Assembly: GCF_000720725.1 (NCBI RefSeq)
Contig: NZ_JOCQ01000012.1
Coordinates: forward strand, 62,001-126,000
DNA length: 64,000 nucleotides
Reading direction: 5' to 3'
Origin: Streptomyces rimosus subsp. rimosus
GTDB lineage: Bacteria; Actinomycetota; Actinomycetes; Streptomycetales; Streptomycetaceae
Shown here: in pieces, positions 8,685 to 17,502 of the stretch
How positions within the stretch are numbered: position 1 is the stretch's first letter
Layout: the number at the start of each line of letters is the position of its first letter
Position numbers and translations under genes: made by a program
The notes under the pieces: model-generated
Seen by the model: only the letters and a program-made list of their open reading frames with translations
Told to the model about the DNA's origin: nothing
The model's database searches: none

Positions 8685-10823
8685 ATGTCCAGACGATCGA
8701 CCGATACGCCGCCGCCCCGCCGGAGGGCGTGGCGGTCCGCGACCCTCGCCCTCGTCGCGCTCGCCGTGGCGGGCGGCGGTGTCGTCGCCGCAGGACCGGC
8801 AGCCGGAGAGGAAAGGGCCCCCCGATCGGCGGCCGCGGAGGGGGAGAACCCCATAGTCACGATCAACGACTCGGACACACAGGCGCAGATCCTTGAGAAG
8901 GCGGCGAAGGTGACGCCGACGGCGAGACAGCTCGCCTGGCAGCGGGAGGAGCTGACGGGTTTTGTCCACTTCGGCCCGAACACGTTCACCGGGAAGGAGT
9001 GGGGGGAAGGCACCGAAGACCCGAACATCCTCCAGCCGAAGGAGCTGGACACCGACCAGTGGGCGCGCACATTCAAGAGCGCGGGCTTCAAAAAGGTCAT
9101 CCTCACCGCCAAGCACCACGACGGCATGCTCTTGTTCCCCTCGGCCTACTCGGACTACGGGATCGCGAAGAGCAGCTGGATGGGTGGCAAAGGCGACATC
9201 GTCAAGTCCTTCACCGACTCGGCACGCAAGTACGGCCTGAAGGTCGGCTTCTATCTGTCACCCGCCGACGGCCATGAGGCGCAGCCGGGCGGCCGTTACG
9301 GCAACGGCAGCGCGAAGAAGACCACGACGATTCCGAGCAACGGTGGCGGCGGCCCGAAGTTCACCTTCCAGGCCGACGACTACAACCGCTACTACATGAA
9401 CACCCTCTACGAGCTGCTCACCAAGTACGGCAAGCTCGACGAGCTGTGGTTCGACGGGGCCAATCCCTGGCCGGACAAGCCGCAGTCGTACAACTTCAAC
9501 GACTGGTTCAAGATGGTCCGCACGCTGCAGCCGTCCGCTGTCATGTTCAGCGGTCCGGACATCCGCTGGGTCGGCAATGAGCATGGCTTCACCACGCGGG
9601 CCAGCGAGTGGAGCGTGGTCCCGCAGTCCGGCACGGCCGATGTGGACGGCGAACGCCACTCTAAGTACGGCGAACAGGCCGACAACATCGCCGGTGACGA
9701 CAAGCTGACCACGGACGCGGACTATCTGGCCTGGCACCCGGCCGAGTGCGACGGCCGGCTCCAGGGCAGGGACTGGTTCTGGGACCCGAACGCTCACCCC
9801 AGTCCGCTGCAGACCCTGCAGAACATGTACCGCAACTCGGTGGGCAAGAACTGCCAGCTCCTGCTGAACGTCGCTCCGGACAACAGGGGGAAGGTGCCCG
9901 AGGCGGCGGAGAAGCGTATGCGCGAGTTCGGTGAGTGGATCAGGTCGGTCAACTCGACCGACCACGCTGCCGGGGGCACCGCGAGCAACGACACGGGTAC
10001 CGCCAACACCCCCGGGAACGACCCGGCCAACGTGCTGGACGGCAAGGACTCCACCGCCTGGCAGCCCACGGGGAGGACGGGCTCGCTCGTCGTGGACCTG
10101 GGCTCCAAGAAGACCTTCACCACGGTGAACCTCCAGGAGAACATCCAGGTGGGCCAGCGCGTTTCGGGCTTCGCCGTGGACGTGTGGGACGGTTCGCAGT
10201 GGCGTGAGGCCGGCAAGGCCACCACGATCGGATACCGGCGGCTGCTGCAACTGCCGGAGCCGGTCACCACCCAGAAGGTCAGGCTGCGGATCACGTCGTC
10301 CCGCGCGCTGCCCCCGGCCATCGCCACCCTCGGCCTCCTGGACGACCGCTCTGCCCCGAACCTGGCACAGGGCAAGCCGGCCACTCAGTCCAGCACCCTC
10401 GGCATCACGTCCGGTGCCGACCGGGCCGTGGACGGCAACACCAGCGGTGAGTACTTCGCCGGAGGTTCCGTCACCCACACCTCCCTCACCCCGATCGACG
10501 ACAACCCGTGGTGGCAGGTCGACCTCGGCTCGTCCCAGCGCGTCGGCAAGGTGAAGCTGTGGAACCGTACCGACTGCTGCTCCGACCGGCTCCGCAAGTT
10601 CTACGTGTTCGCCTCCGACAAGCCCTTCACCTCGAACGACCCGAAGGAGCTGGCGAAGCAGGACGGCCTATGGAGTCACTACCAAGAAGCGGCCGTCGCC
10701 ACCTCGCCGAACGGCAGCACCTCACTGAGCCTGAACGTCGACCGTGACGCCCGCTACCTGCGCGTCCAGCTGGTCGGCTCGGACCGGCCGTTGTCGCTGG
10801 CCGAGTTCCAGGCCTTCCGCTGA
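8685..10823 (+). CDS. Secreted GH29 alpha-L-fucosidase with C-terminal F5/8-type (CBM32-like) modules
   Basis: A 712-residue exo-enzyme that removes terminal L-fucose. A twin-arginine-like signal (MSRRSTDTPPPRRRAWRS followed by an Ala/Val-rich core ending near AAGPAAG) points to export. The GH29 barrel begins around residue 80 (VHFGPNTFTG). It shows the AKHHDGMLLFPS element and, in LDELWFDGAN, the likely nucleophile Asp257. ECDGRLQGRDWFWDPN and LLLNVAPDNRG close the catalytic domain near residue 415. Two discoidin-like sugar-binding modules follow at about 430-560 and 565-710 (VDLGS and WWQVDLGSSQRVGKVKLWNR). The gene stands alone near the L-fucose catabolic operon, whose substrate it would liberate. 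Confidence 0.93.
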   Translation: MSRRSTDTPPPRRRAWRSATLALVALAVAGGGVVAAGPAAGEERAPRSAAAEGENPIVTINDSDTQAQILEKAAKVTPTARQLAWQREELTGFVHFGPNTFTGKEWGEGTEDPNILQPKELDTDQWARTFKSAGFKKVILTAKHHDGMLLFPSAYSDYGIAKSSWMGGKGDIVKSFTDSARKYGLKVGFYLSPADGHEAQPGGRYGNGSAKKTTTIPSNGGGGPKFTFQADDYNRYYMNTLYELLTKYGKLDELWFDGANPWPDKPQSYNFNDWFKMVRTLQPSAVMFSGPDIRWVGNEHGFTTRASEWSVVPQSGTADVDGERHSKYGEQADNIAGDDKLTTDADYLAWHPAECDGRLQGRDWFWDPNAHPSPLQTLQNMYRNSVGKNCQLLLNVAPDNRGKVPEAAEKRMREFGEWIRSVNSTDHAAGGTASNDTGTANTPGNDPANVLDGKDSTAWQPTGRTGSLVVDLGSKKTFTTVNLQENIQVGQRVSGFAVDVWDGSQWREAGKATTIGYRRLLQLPEPVTTQKVRLRITSSRALPPAIATLGLLDDRSAPNLAQGKPATQSSTLGITSGADRAVDGNTSGEYFAGGSVTHTSLTPIDDNPWWQVDLGSSQRVGKVKLWNRTDCCSDRLRKFYVFASDKPFTSNDPKELAKQDGLWSHYQEAAVATSPNGSTSLSLNVDRDARYLRVQLVGSDRPLSLAEFQAFR

Positions 10824-10841
10824 TCCCCACGCAGCTCTGCC

Positions 10842-10903
10842 GTGCGGCCCGTGGCGCCCGCCTGACGGTTCGGTTCTCGTCCAGCGGGTGACCCGGGCCG
10901 CAC
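10842..10903 (+). terminator. Possible terminator after GH29 gene
   Basis: GTGCGGCCCG at 10842-10851 can pair with CGGGCCGCAC at 10894-10903 (10 bp), but the loop is about 42 bases long. It would act between the fucosidase and the convergent alpha-galactosidase relic. It is weak evidence without folding. Confidence 0.35.
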
Positions 10904-10937
10904 GCGCTGACCCGTCCCGGCGATCAGGCGACGGACG

Positions 10938-12074
10938 GCTCAGTTGGCCCGCAGTTCCAGGACCACGGCCTGGGCCCACACGCGGTCGGCGTGCTCCAGG
11001 TTGCCGTAGTCGATCCGCGCGCCGCCGGAAAAGCACTGCTGGGACCGGTGCGGCGAGGAGCCAGTCCGGATGGGCGCGGGCGAGGTCGGAGTCGGGGTTC
11101 ACCATCTCCGGCTCGACCCAGAGTCCGACCTGCATGCTCAGCGACCTGACGCGGGCGACCAGCGGGTGCAGACCGTCGGGCCACACCGTCGGGTCGACCG
11201 TCCACTCGCCGAGCCGGTCGAGCCGATGGTCGAAGTACACCGCCTCCCAGGTGTTCAGCATCACCGGCCGGGCGCCCTGGGATGGTGCGGCCGGGCGCGC
11301 AGCGTCCGGTGCAGGCGGTCGGTCAGCCCATCGAGCGCTTCGTCGGACCAGGCGAAGTAGATTCATGGACTCCCATAGGGCTCGCCGCCTGTGAGGCGGA
11401 CCTCACCCGCGGCGAGCAGTTCCCCGGCGCCGAGGACCGGGCCGTGCTCGGGCAGCCGTTCCGTGTAGTGCGCGTGGTCGCCGCTCCAGCCGGCATGGAC
11501 CGCCCACACCGCGCCGCGCCCGAACCCGAAGCCGGGCTCGCCGGCGATGAGCATCCCGGTCGCGTCGTGGCCGGTGCGGCCGCGGCGGGACTCGCGGGTC
11601 GTGAGGCCGTGCCGCATGGGCCCCGGCTGCGGGGTGCACTCGCCGGACCAGCGCCCGGTGAAGTCGAGCACCTCCGACGCCCGGCCCCCAGGCCGGAAGC
11701 AGGCAGGACACGGACTGGAGCGTGAAGGCCGCGGAGCCATCGTTGACCACCTGGTGCCGCATCCGCAGTACCCCGGTCGGCTCCATGCGGATCTCGGTAA
11801 GCACCGAAACCTCCGCCTGCGCGTCGCGCGCTTCGTTCCGCACGCTGCCACCGGTTTCCTGGCCCCGGGCGACGTCGACCGGGCGGACCAGCTCCAGGCA
11901 CAAGTGGGGGAAGCGGCCGTCACGGCGGCCCAAGATCCCGGGCCGCCCGGCGGGTGGCGGGCCCCGGGTGTCACGGATGCGTAACGCCGCGGGACGACGG
12001 GCTGCCGCCGCGTTCCTGAAGGGTGTCACGTCCTTCAGCAGGGGCGGTCCCTCCTCTCCGGAGGGACCGGCCAT
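10938..12074 (-). pseudogene. GH36 alpha-galactosidase relic
   Basis: On the minus strand, pieces of one GH36 enzyme lie in order but in different frames. First comes the N-terminal beta-sandwich (VSVLTEIRMEPTGVLRMRHQ). Next, after a frame change, are LDFTGRWSGE, ESRRGRTGHDATGMLIAGEPGFGFG and AVWAVHAGWSGDHAHYTERLPE. The catalytic part follows: NTWEAVYFDHRLDRL joined directly to GEWTVDPTVWPDGLHP, then GLWVEPEMVNPDSDLARAHPDW. The junction DHRLDRL-GEW lacks the segment that normally carries the DDGWF active-site region. A last piece, GGARIDYGNLEHADRVWAQ, ends in a stop at about 10938. Several frameshifts and an internal deletion make a functional product impossible. Confidence 0.85.
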
Positions 12075-12086
12075 TACCTTGGGGAA

Positions 12087-12785
12087 TCAGTCGAGTTGCG
12101 CACGAAGCCACTCCTCCACCACGCGCACATGCGCGGCCGCCGCCGTCCGGGCAGCCTCCGGGTCCCGCGCCTTGAGGGCGTGGTAGATCCGCCGGTGGTC
12201 CTCGCGGGCCTGGGCGAGCGCGGCCGCGTCCTGGTGGCCGCGCCGCACCCTGGTCCGGAAGGTCGGGGAGGAGAGCTGATCGATGATCGCGGCGAGCGAC
12301 TTGTTGCCCGCGGACCGCGCGATCGTGCGGTGGAAGGCCATGTCGGCGGCGATGAACTCCTCCGCCTCGGTGGCCTCGTTCATCACGGCCAGATGCCCGG
12401 CGACCGCCGCCAGCTGGTCCTCGGTGATCCGGGCGGCGGCCTGCGCGGTGGCGGCGGACTCCAGGATGCGGCGTACCTCAAGGAGCTCGACCAGCCGCTC
12501 CCTGGGGGAGACCTCCGCGACCAGGCCGAAGGTCTCCAGGAGGTCTCCGACCTCCAACTGCGTCACGTACACGCCTGAGCCGTGCCGCGCCTCCAGCACG
12601 CCGAGGACCGTCAGGGCCCGCACCGCCTCGCGCATCGAGCTTCGGGAGATCCCGAGGCGCTCCGCGAGGTTGCGCTCGGTGGGCAGCCGCTGTCCCGGCT
12701 CCAGTGTGCCCGCCGCGATCATCTCCTTGATCTGCCCGATGGCTCGTTGTGTGACGGTCCCCTTGACGGGGGTCGCGACCTCCAT
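12087..12785 (-). CDS. FadR-subfamily GntR transcriptional regulator of the L-fucose operon
   Basis: A 232-residue regulator. Residues 1-75 form the winged helix (VTQRAIGQIKEMIAAGTLEPGQRLPTERNLAERLGISRSSMREAVRAL, then a GSGVYVT wing). The rest is the all-helical FCD ligand domain with Asp/His metal-site candidates (DMAFHRTIA, HRRIYHAL). It is transcribed away from the 12-gene transport and catabolic operon, with 188 bases between the starts. GntR/FCD regulators in this arrangement usually repress sugar-acid operons and respond to a pathway intermediate. Here an L-fuconate-type ligand is likely, but that is inferred from context. Inverted TGGTCTGAT copies in the intergenic region are the likely operators. 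Confidence 0.88.
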   Translation of the reverse strand: MEVATPVKGTVTQRAIGQIKEMIAAGTLEPGQRLPTERNLAERLGISRSSMREAVRALTVLGVLEARHGSGVYVTQLEVGDLLETFGLVAEVSPRERLVELLEVRRILESAATAQAAARITEDQLAAVAGHLAVMNEATEAEEFIAADMAFHRTIARSAGNKSLAAIIDQLSSPTFRTRVRRGHQDAAALAQAREDHRRIYHALKARDPEAARTAAAAHVRVVEEWLRAQLD

Positions 12786-12800
12786 GGTGCCCCTCTCCGC

Positions 12801-12903
12801 TGGTCTGTCGCGGCAGTCTACTCAGCGAAGTCATCAGACCAATACTCGATCTCTTGTGAAGAAGTGGCGGTCTGGGGGTGTTGTCTCGGCCAAGTGGTCT
12901 GAT
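12801..12903. promoter_or_regulatory. Divergent promoter with inverted TGGTCTGAT boxes
   Basis: ATCAGACCA at 12833-12841 is the reverse complement of TGGTCTGAT at 12895-12903. The similarity extends to TGGTCTGATRACT on both copies. A partial third copy, TGGTCTGTC, lies at 12801-12809. The boxes fall between the divergent GntR gene and the operon start, and their core fits the GGTC/GACC-type half-sites of FadR-subfamily regulators. They are probable GntR operators; binding is not shown. Confidence 0.6.
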
Positions 12904-12973
12904 AACTATGAGATGCGGATCACGGGAGGCCCCCGCCGCAACCTCCTGCTCTCCGAAGGTGAGGAGCCGTCAG

Positions 12974-14035
12974 ATGCTTGGCACAACAGTGAGTTCACGG
13001 TCGCGGGTGATGCGCGCGGCCGCCCTGGCGGCGTGCGCGGCGCTCGCGCTCGCCGCCTGTGGCAGCACCAAGGACACCGCTTCGTCCGGTGACGGCGGCG
13101 GTGAGGGCAAGGTGGGCGTGGTCCTTCCCCTGCTGACCTCGCCGTTCTGGCAGTCGTACAACGACTACGTGCCGAAGATGGCCGCGTCTCAGGACGTGGA
13201 CGCGCTGAAGACCGTGAACTCCAACAGCGACCCCGCCCAGCAGATCACCGATGTGAACAACCAGCTCAACCAGGGTGTCAAGGGACTGGTGGTGGCTCCG
13301 CTGGACAGCGCGGCGATCTCCGCGGGCCTGGACCAGGCCGAGCGCAAGGGGGTGCCGGTGGTGTCCGTCGACGTCGCGCCCGAGAAGGGCAAGGTCGCCA
13401 TGGTCGTCCGCGCCGACAACAAGGCGTACGGCGAGAAGGCCTGCGACTACCTGGGCAAGACCGTGAAGTCCGGGAAGGTCGTGCAGATCATGGGCGACCT
13501 CGCCTCGGTCAACGGTCGCGAGCGCTCCGAGGCCTTCCGCTCCTGCGTCAAGAGCAAGTACCCGAAGCTGACGGTCCTGGAGATCCCGGCGAAGTGGGAG
13601 TCCGACGCCGCGGCCTCCAAGCTCGCCCCGCTGCTCAACGCCAACCCCGACCTCAAAGGCATCTACATGCAGGCGGGCGGCGTCTACCTCGCGCCGACGC
13701 TCCAGACCCTGAAGTCCAAGGGGATGCTGAAGAAGGCCGGGCAGGAGGGTCACATCACGGTGATCTCCAACGACGGCATCCCGCAGGAGTTCGAGGCGAT
13801 CCGCAAGGGCGAGATCGACGCCACCGTCTCCCAGCCCGCCGACGCGTACGCCAAGTACGGCATGTACTACATCAAGGCCGCGATGAAGGGCCAGAAGTTC
13901 AAGCCGGGCCCCACCGACCACGGCTCGACCATCGTGAAGCTGCCCAACGGCAACCTGGAGGACCAGCTGCCCGCGCCGCTGGTCACCAAGGAGAACGTGG
14001 ACGACCCCAAGCTGTGGGGCAACACCGTCAAATGA
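12974..14035 (+). CDS. Sugar ABC transporter substrate-binding lipoprotein (L-fucose operon)
   Basis: ATG 12974 is chosen because GGTGAGGAG lies 8 bases upstream and the product then starts with a compact lipoprotein signal (RVMRAAALAACAALALAACGS, with lipobox LAAC). The mature part has the periplasmic binding protein 4 (ribose/LacI-like) fold: VGVVLPLLTSPFWQSYNDYV, VVAPLDSAAISAGLDQAERKGVPVVSVDVAPE and VISNDGIPQEFEAIRKGEIDATVSQPADAYAKYG. It would be anchored outside the membrane and deliver the sugar, inferred to be L-fucose, to the permease. It is the first gene of the operon, and its stop overlaps the ATPase start by 4 bases. Confidence 0.9.
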   Translation: MLGTTVSSRSRVMRAAALAACAALALAACGSTKDTASSGDGGGEGKVGVVLPLLTSPFWQSYNDYVPKMAASQDVDALKTVNSNSDPAQQITDVNNQLNQGVKGLVVAPLDSAAISAGLDQAERKGVPVVSVDVAPEKGKVAMVVRADNKAYGEKACDYLGKTVKSGKVVQIMGDLASVNGRERSEAFRSCVKSKYPKLTVLEIPAKWESDAAASKLAPLLNANPDLKGIYMQAGGVYLAPTLQTLKSKGMLKKAGQEGHITVISNDGIPQEFEAIRKGEIDATVSQPADAYAKYGMYYIKAAMKGQKFKPGPTDHGSTIVKLPNGNLEDQLPAPLVTKENVDDPKLWGNTVK

Positions 14036-15564
14036 CCGAGGCAACCGGAACCGTGCCGCTCGTCGAGGCCAGCGGCATCGTGAAGCGCTACGGACCCACC
14101 GTCGCCCTCCAGGACGGCCGCCTGACCGTCCGCGCCGGGGAGTCCCACGCCCTCGTCGGCCGCAACGGCGCGGGCAAGTCGACACTCGTCTCCGTCCTCA
14201 CCGGACTGCAGGCCCCCGACGCCGGGACGGTCCGCTTCGACGGTGAGGCACCGCCGCCGCTCGCCGACCGCGACGCCTGGCGCGCCAAAGTGGCCTGCGT
14301 CTACCAGAAGCCCACCGTCGTCCCCGGCCTGACCGTCGCCGAGAACCTCTTCCTGGGGCGGCAGCCCACCGGGCGCAGCGGGTTCATCAGCTGGCGCCGG
14401 CTGCACGCGGAAGCCGCACAGCTCCTGGAGACCTGGGACGTGCGCGTGGACCCGGGCGCGGCGACCGCCGACCTCAAGGTCGAGGACCGGCAGATGGTGG
14501 AGATCGCCCGCGCGCTCTCCCTCGGCAGCCGGTTCATCGTCCTCGACGAGCCGACCGCCCAGCTCGACAACCGCGAGATCGAGCGGCTCTTCGACCGGAT
14601 GCGCGCGCTGCAGGAGTCCGGTGTCACCTTCCTGTTCATCTCACACCACCTGCAAGAGGTGTACGAGGTGTGCCAGACCGTCACCGTGCTGCGCGACGCC
14701 CGCTGGATCACCACCGCGCCGGTCGCCGAGCTGCCGCGCACCGCCCTGATCGAGGCGATGGCGGGCGAGGCGGTCACCGCGCAGGGCGGAGCACCGCGCG
14801 GGCGGGTCGCTGACGACGCACCCGTACGGCTCCACGTGCGCGGACTCACCTCGCAGGCGTACACGAGCGTGGACCTCGACATCCGGCGAGGAGAGGTGGT
14901 CGGCCTGGCCGGCAGCAGCGCCAGCGGCAAGATCGAGCTGGCCGAAACCTTCGCGGGCCTGCACACGCCGCACTCCGGCAGCGCGGAGCTCGACGGCACG
15001 CCCCTCCCTTTCGGCGACGTGCCGAAGGCACTGCGGGCGGGTGTCGGGTGTGTGCCGCGGGACCGTCACGACCAGGGCCTGGTGTCAGGCATGTCCATCG
15101 GCGACAACGCCACCATGAGCGTGCTCGACCGCCTCGGACGGTTCGGCCTGGTGCCGGCAGCAGTCAAACGGGACCGCGCCGAAGAGCTGATCAGCCGCCT
15201 CGACATCCGTGCCGAGGGACCGGACCAGCCGGTGTCGGACCTGTCCGGGGGCAACGCGCAGAAGGTCGTGATGGCCAGGTCACTCGCCTCGGACCCGCGC
15301 CTCCTGGTGCTGATCAACCCGACCGCGGGCGTCGACGTGAAGTCGAAGGAGTCACTCCTCGCCCGGATGGACACGGCACGCGAGGACGGCACCGCGGTCC
15401 TGGTCGTCTCCGACGAGCTCGACGACCTGAGGCGCTGCGACCGGGTCCTGGTGCTCTTCCACGGGAAGGTCGTCGCCTCCCACCCGGCGGGCTGGCACGA
15501 CCACGAACTGATCGCGTCGATCGAGGGCGTACAGGATGCAGAAGGAGACGAAAGCCGTGGCTGA
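14032..15564 (+). CDS. Sugar ABC transporter ATP-binding protein, two fused ATPase domains
   Basis: About 510 residues, of the RbsA/MglA type. The first domain has Walker A GRNGAGKST and Walker B FIVLDEPTAQLD with an atypical signature region (LKVEDRQMVEIARAL). The second has the deviant Walker A GSSASGKIE, the signature LSGGNAQKVVMARSLA and LLVLINPTAGVD. Degeneration of the second P-loop is normal in this family. The ATG at 14032 overlaps the stop of the binding protein, and the gene runs 29 bases into the permease. It energises import of the pathway substrate. Confidence 0.92.
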   Translation: MTEATGTVPLVEASGIVKRYGPTVALQDGRLTVRAGESHALVGRNGAGKSTLVSVLTGLQAPDAGTVRFDGEAPPPLADRDAWRAKVACVYQKPTVVPGLTVAENLFLGRQPTGRSGFISWRRLHAEAAQLLETWDVRVDPGAATADLKVEDRQMVEIARALSLGSRFIVLDEPTAQLDNREIERLFDRMRALQESGVTFLFISHHLQEVYEVCQTVTVLRDARWITTAPVAELPRTALIEAMAGEAVTAQGGAPRGRVADDAPVRLHVRGLTSQAYTSVDLDIRRGEVVGLAGSSASGKIELAETFAGLHTPHSGSAELDGTPLPFGDVPKALRAGVGCVPRDRHDQGLVSGMSIGDNATMSVLDRLGRFGLVPAAVKRDRAEELISRLDIRAEGPDQPVSDLSGGNAQKVVMARSLASDPRLLVLINPTAGVDVKSKESLLARMDTAREDGTAVLVVSDELDDLRRCDRVLVLFHGKVVASHPAGWHDHELIASIEGVQDAEGDESRG

Positions 15565-16600
15565 CCTCAAGGCCCCCGCGACCCCGGCCGCCGGCCCGCC
15601 GGTGACCAAGGGCAGGGCCACCGCCGAGCAAGTGAAGCCGGTCCTGCTGAAGCGGGCCCGGGAACTGGCCCTCGTACCCGCTCTGCTGCTCCTCATGGTG
15701 CTCGGGGCCGTGGTCAACGACACCTTCCTCACCGAACGGAACCTGATCTCCATCCTGGGCGCGTCGGCGGCCCTCGCCATGGTGGTGCTCGCCGAGTCCC
15801 TGGTACTGATCACCGGCAAGTTCGACCTGTCCCTGGAGTCGGTGGTCGGCATCGCCCCGGCGCTCGGCGCGATGCTGGTGCTGCCCGCCGCGCAGTCCGG
15901 CTTCGGTACGGAAGCCCCGGTCTGGCTCGCGATCCTGGCGATCCTCGCGGTGGGCGCCGTGCTCGGTGCGTTCAACGGTGCCCTGGTGGTGCACCTCAAA
16001 CTCAACGCCTTCATCGTCACCCTCGCCATGCTGATCGTCCTGCGCGGTGTGCTGGTCGGGACGACCGAGGGCAAGACGCTCTTCGGGCTGCCCGACGCCT
16101 TCTACACCCTGGCCACCTCGACACTGCTCGGGATTCCGCTGTCCGTCTGGCTGGCGGCGGCCGCCTTCGCCGTGGCCGGTCTCGTGCTCAAGTACCACCG
16201 CGTCGGGCGGGCGCTGTACGCGATCGGAGGCAACCCCGCAGCGGCCCGTGCCGCGGGCATCCGGGTGGAGCGCGTCATGCTCGGCGTGTTCATCACCGCG
16301 GGGGTGCTGGCCGCCCTCGGCGGTCTGATGCAGACCGGGTACGTCGGCGCCATCAACGCCAACCAGGGCCAGAACATGATCTTCACGGTGTTCGCCGCCG
16401 CGGTGATCGGCGGCATCAGCCTGGACGGCGGCAAGGGCACCATGTTCGGCGCCCTGACCGGTGTGCTGCTGCTCGGCGTGGTCCAGAACCTGCTCACGCT
16501 GGCGCAGGTGCCGTCCTTCTGGATCCAGGCCATCTACGGCGGAATCATCCTGGCCGCTCTGATGATCGCCCGGATCACCTCCGGCCGCGCCCAGGACTGA
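15536..16600 (+). CDS. Sugar ABC transporter permease
   Basis: A 354-residue RbsC-like integral membrane protein. It has a short charged N-terminus and about nine to ten hydrophobic segments, including LALVPALLLLMVLGAVVND and LAMVVLAESLVLITGKFDLSLESVVGIAPALGA. The EAA-like loop AIGGNPAAARAAGIRVERV contacts the ATPase. The C-terminal half has GGISLDGGKGTMFGALTGVLLLGVVQN. A single permease gene is present, so it presumably works as a homodimer with the fused ATPase. It overlaps the ATPase gene by 29 bases, indicating translational coupling. Confidence 0.92.
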   Translation: MQKETKAVADLKAPATPAAGPPVTKGRATAEQVKPVLLKRARELALVPALLLLMVLGAVVNDTFLTERNLISILGASAALAMVVLAESLVLITGKFDLSLESVVGIAPALGAMLVLPAAQSGFGTEAPVWLAILAILAVGAVLGAFNGALVVHLKLNAFIVTLAMLIVLRGVLVGTTEGKTLFGLPDAFYTLATSTLLGIPLSVWLAAAAFAVAGLVLKYHRVGRALYAIGGNPAAARAAGIRVERVMLGVFITAGVLAALGGLMQTGYVGAINANQGQNMIFTVFAAAVIGGISLDGGKGTMFGALTGVLLLGVVQNLLTLAQVPSFWIQAIYGGIILAALMIARITSGRAQD

Positions 16601-16639
16601 CACGCCCCTCACCCCCATCACTGGCAAGGAGAGAACCAG

Positions 16640-17491
16640 ATGAAGCTGCTGCGCCTCGGGGCGCCGGGCGAGGAGCGGCCCGCACTGCGCGCCGACGACG
16701 GACGGACCCTCGACCTGTCCGGCATCACGGACGACATCAACGGACCCTTCTTCGCACGGGGGGGTCTTGCCCGGGCCCGGGCCGCACTCGACGCCGGACA
16801 GCTTGCCGCCCTGGACACGACGGGGCTGCGCACCGGCGCGCCCGTCGCCCGCCCCGGAAAGGTCGTGTGCGTCGGGCTCAACTACCGCGACCACGCCGAG
16901 GAGACAGGGGCCGCGATCCCCGAGCGGCCGGTCGTCTTCATGAAGGACCCGGGCACCGTCATCGGGCCCTACGACCAGGTGCTCGTCCCGCGCGGCTCCC
17001 GGAGCACGGACTGGGAGGTGGAGCTCGGCGTGGTGATCGGCTGGAGGGCGCGCTATCTGGACAGCCACGAGGCCGCGCTGGCCTGCGTCGCCGGGTACGC
17101 GGTCAGCCACGACGTTTCCGAGCGGGAGTTCCAGCTCGACCTCTCGCCCCAGTGGGACCTCGGGAAGTCCTGCGAGACCTTCAACCCCCTCGGGCCCTGG
17201 CTGGTGACGCCCGACGAGCTCGCCGATCCGCAGGCGCTCGGCATGAGGCTGTCCGTCAACGGGGTGCGCCGCCAGGACGGTTCCACCAAGGACATGATCT
17301 TCCACGTAGCGGAAATCATCCGCTATCTGAGCCAGTACATGGTGCTCGAACCCGGCGACCTCATCAACACCGGGACCCCCGCCGGTGTCGCCCTCGGACT
17401 GCCCGGCCGGCCCTACTTGCGCGCGGGAGACACCGTCGAGCTGTCCATCGACGGACTCGGCAGCCAGCGCCAGACCTTCGCAGCAGCGTGA
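16640..17491 (+). CDS. Fumarylacetoacetate hydrolase family protein, likely 2,4-diketo-3-deoxy-L-fuconate hydrolase
   Basis: A 283-residue FAH-fold enzyme. VVCVGLNYRDHAEETG, VVFMKDPGTVIGPYDQV, DWEVELGVVIG and GYAVSHDVSEREFQ carry the metal-binding Glu/Asp residues, and INTGTPAGVALG closes the domain. In the non-phosphorylating L-fucose route this family cleaves the C-C bond of 2,4-diketo-3-deoxy-L-fuconate to pyruvate and L-lactate. The assignment rests on the neighbouring dehydratase, SDR dehydrogenase, lactonase and LutABC genes. An alternative is the equivalent step of another 6-deoxy sugar such as L-rhamnose. Confidence 0.82.
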   Translation: MKLLRLGAPGEERPALRADDGRTLDLSGITDDINGPFFARGGLARARAALDAGQLAALDTTGLRTGAPVARPGKVVCVGLNYRDHAEETGAAIPERPVVFMKDPGTVIGPYDQVLVPRGSRSTDWEVELGVVIGWRARYLDSHEAALACVAGYAVSHDVSEREFQLDLSPQWDLGKSCETFNPLGPWLVTPDELADPQALGMRLSVNGVRRQDGSTKDMIFHVAEIIRYLSQYMVLEPGDLINTGTPAGVALGLPGRPYLRAGDTVELSIDGLGSQRQTFAAA

Positions 17492-17502
17492 AAGGCACCC
17501 TA

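Noticed and set aside
10722..11366. Intact 214-codon gene on the minus strand
   Set aside because: Only its middle part resembles GH36; both ends are out-of-frame or antisense sequence, so it is part of the pseudogene.
15314..17305. 663-codon minus-strand frame opposite the permease and hydrolase
   Set aside because: Histidine/glutamine/glycine-rich antisense shadow; the plus-strand genes carry all expected motifs.
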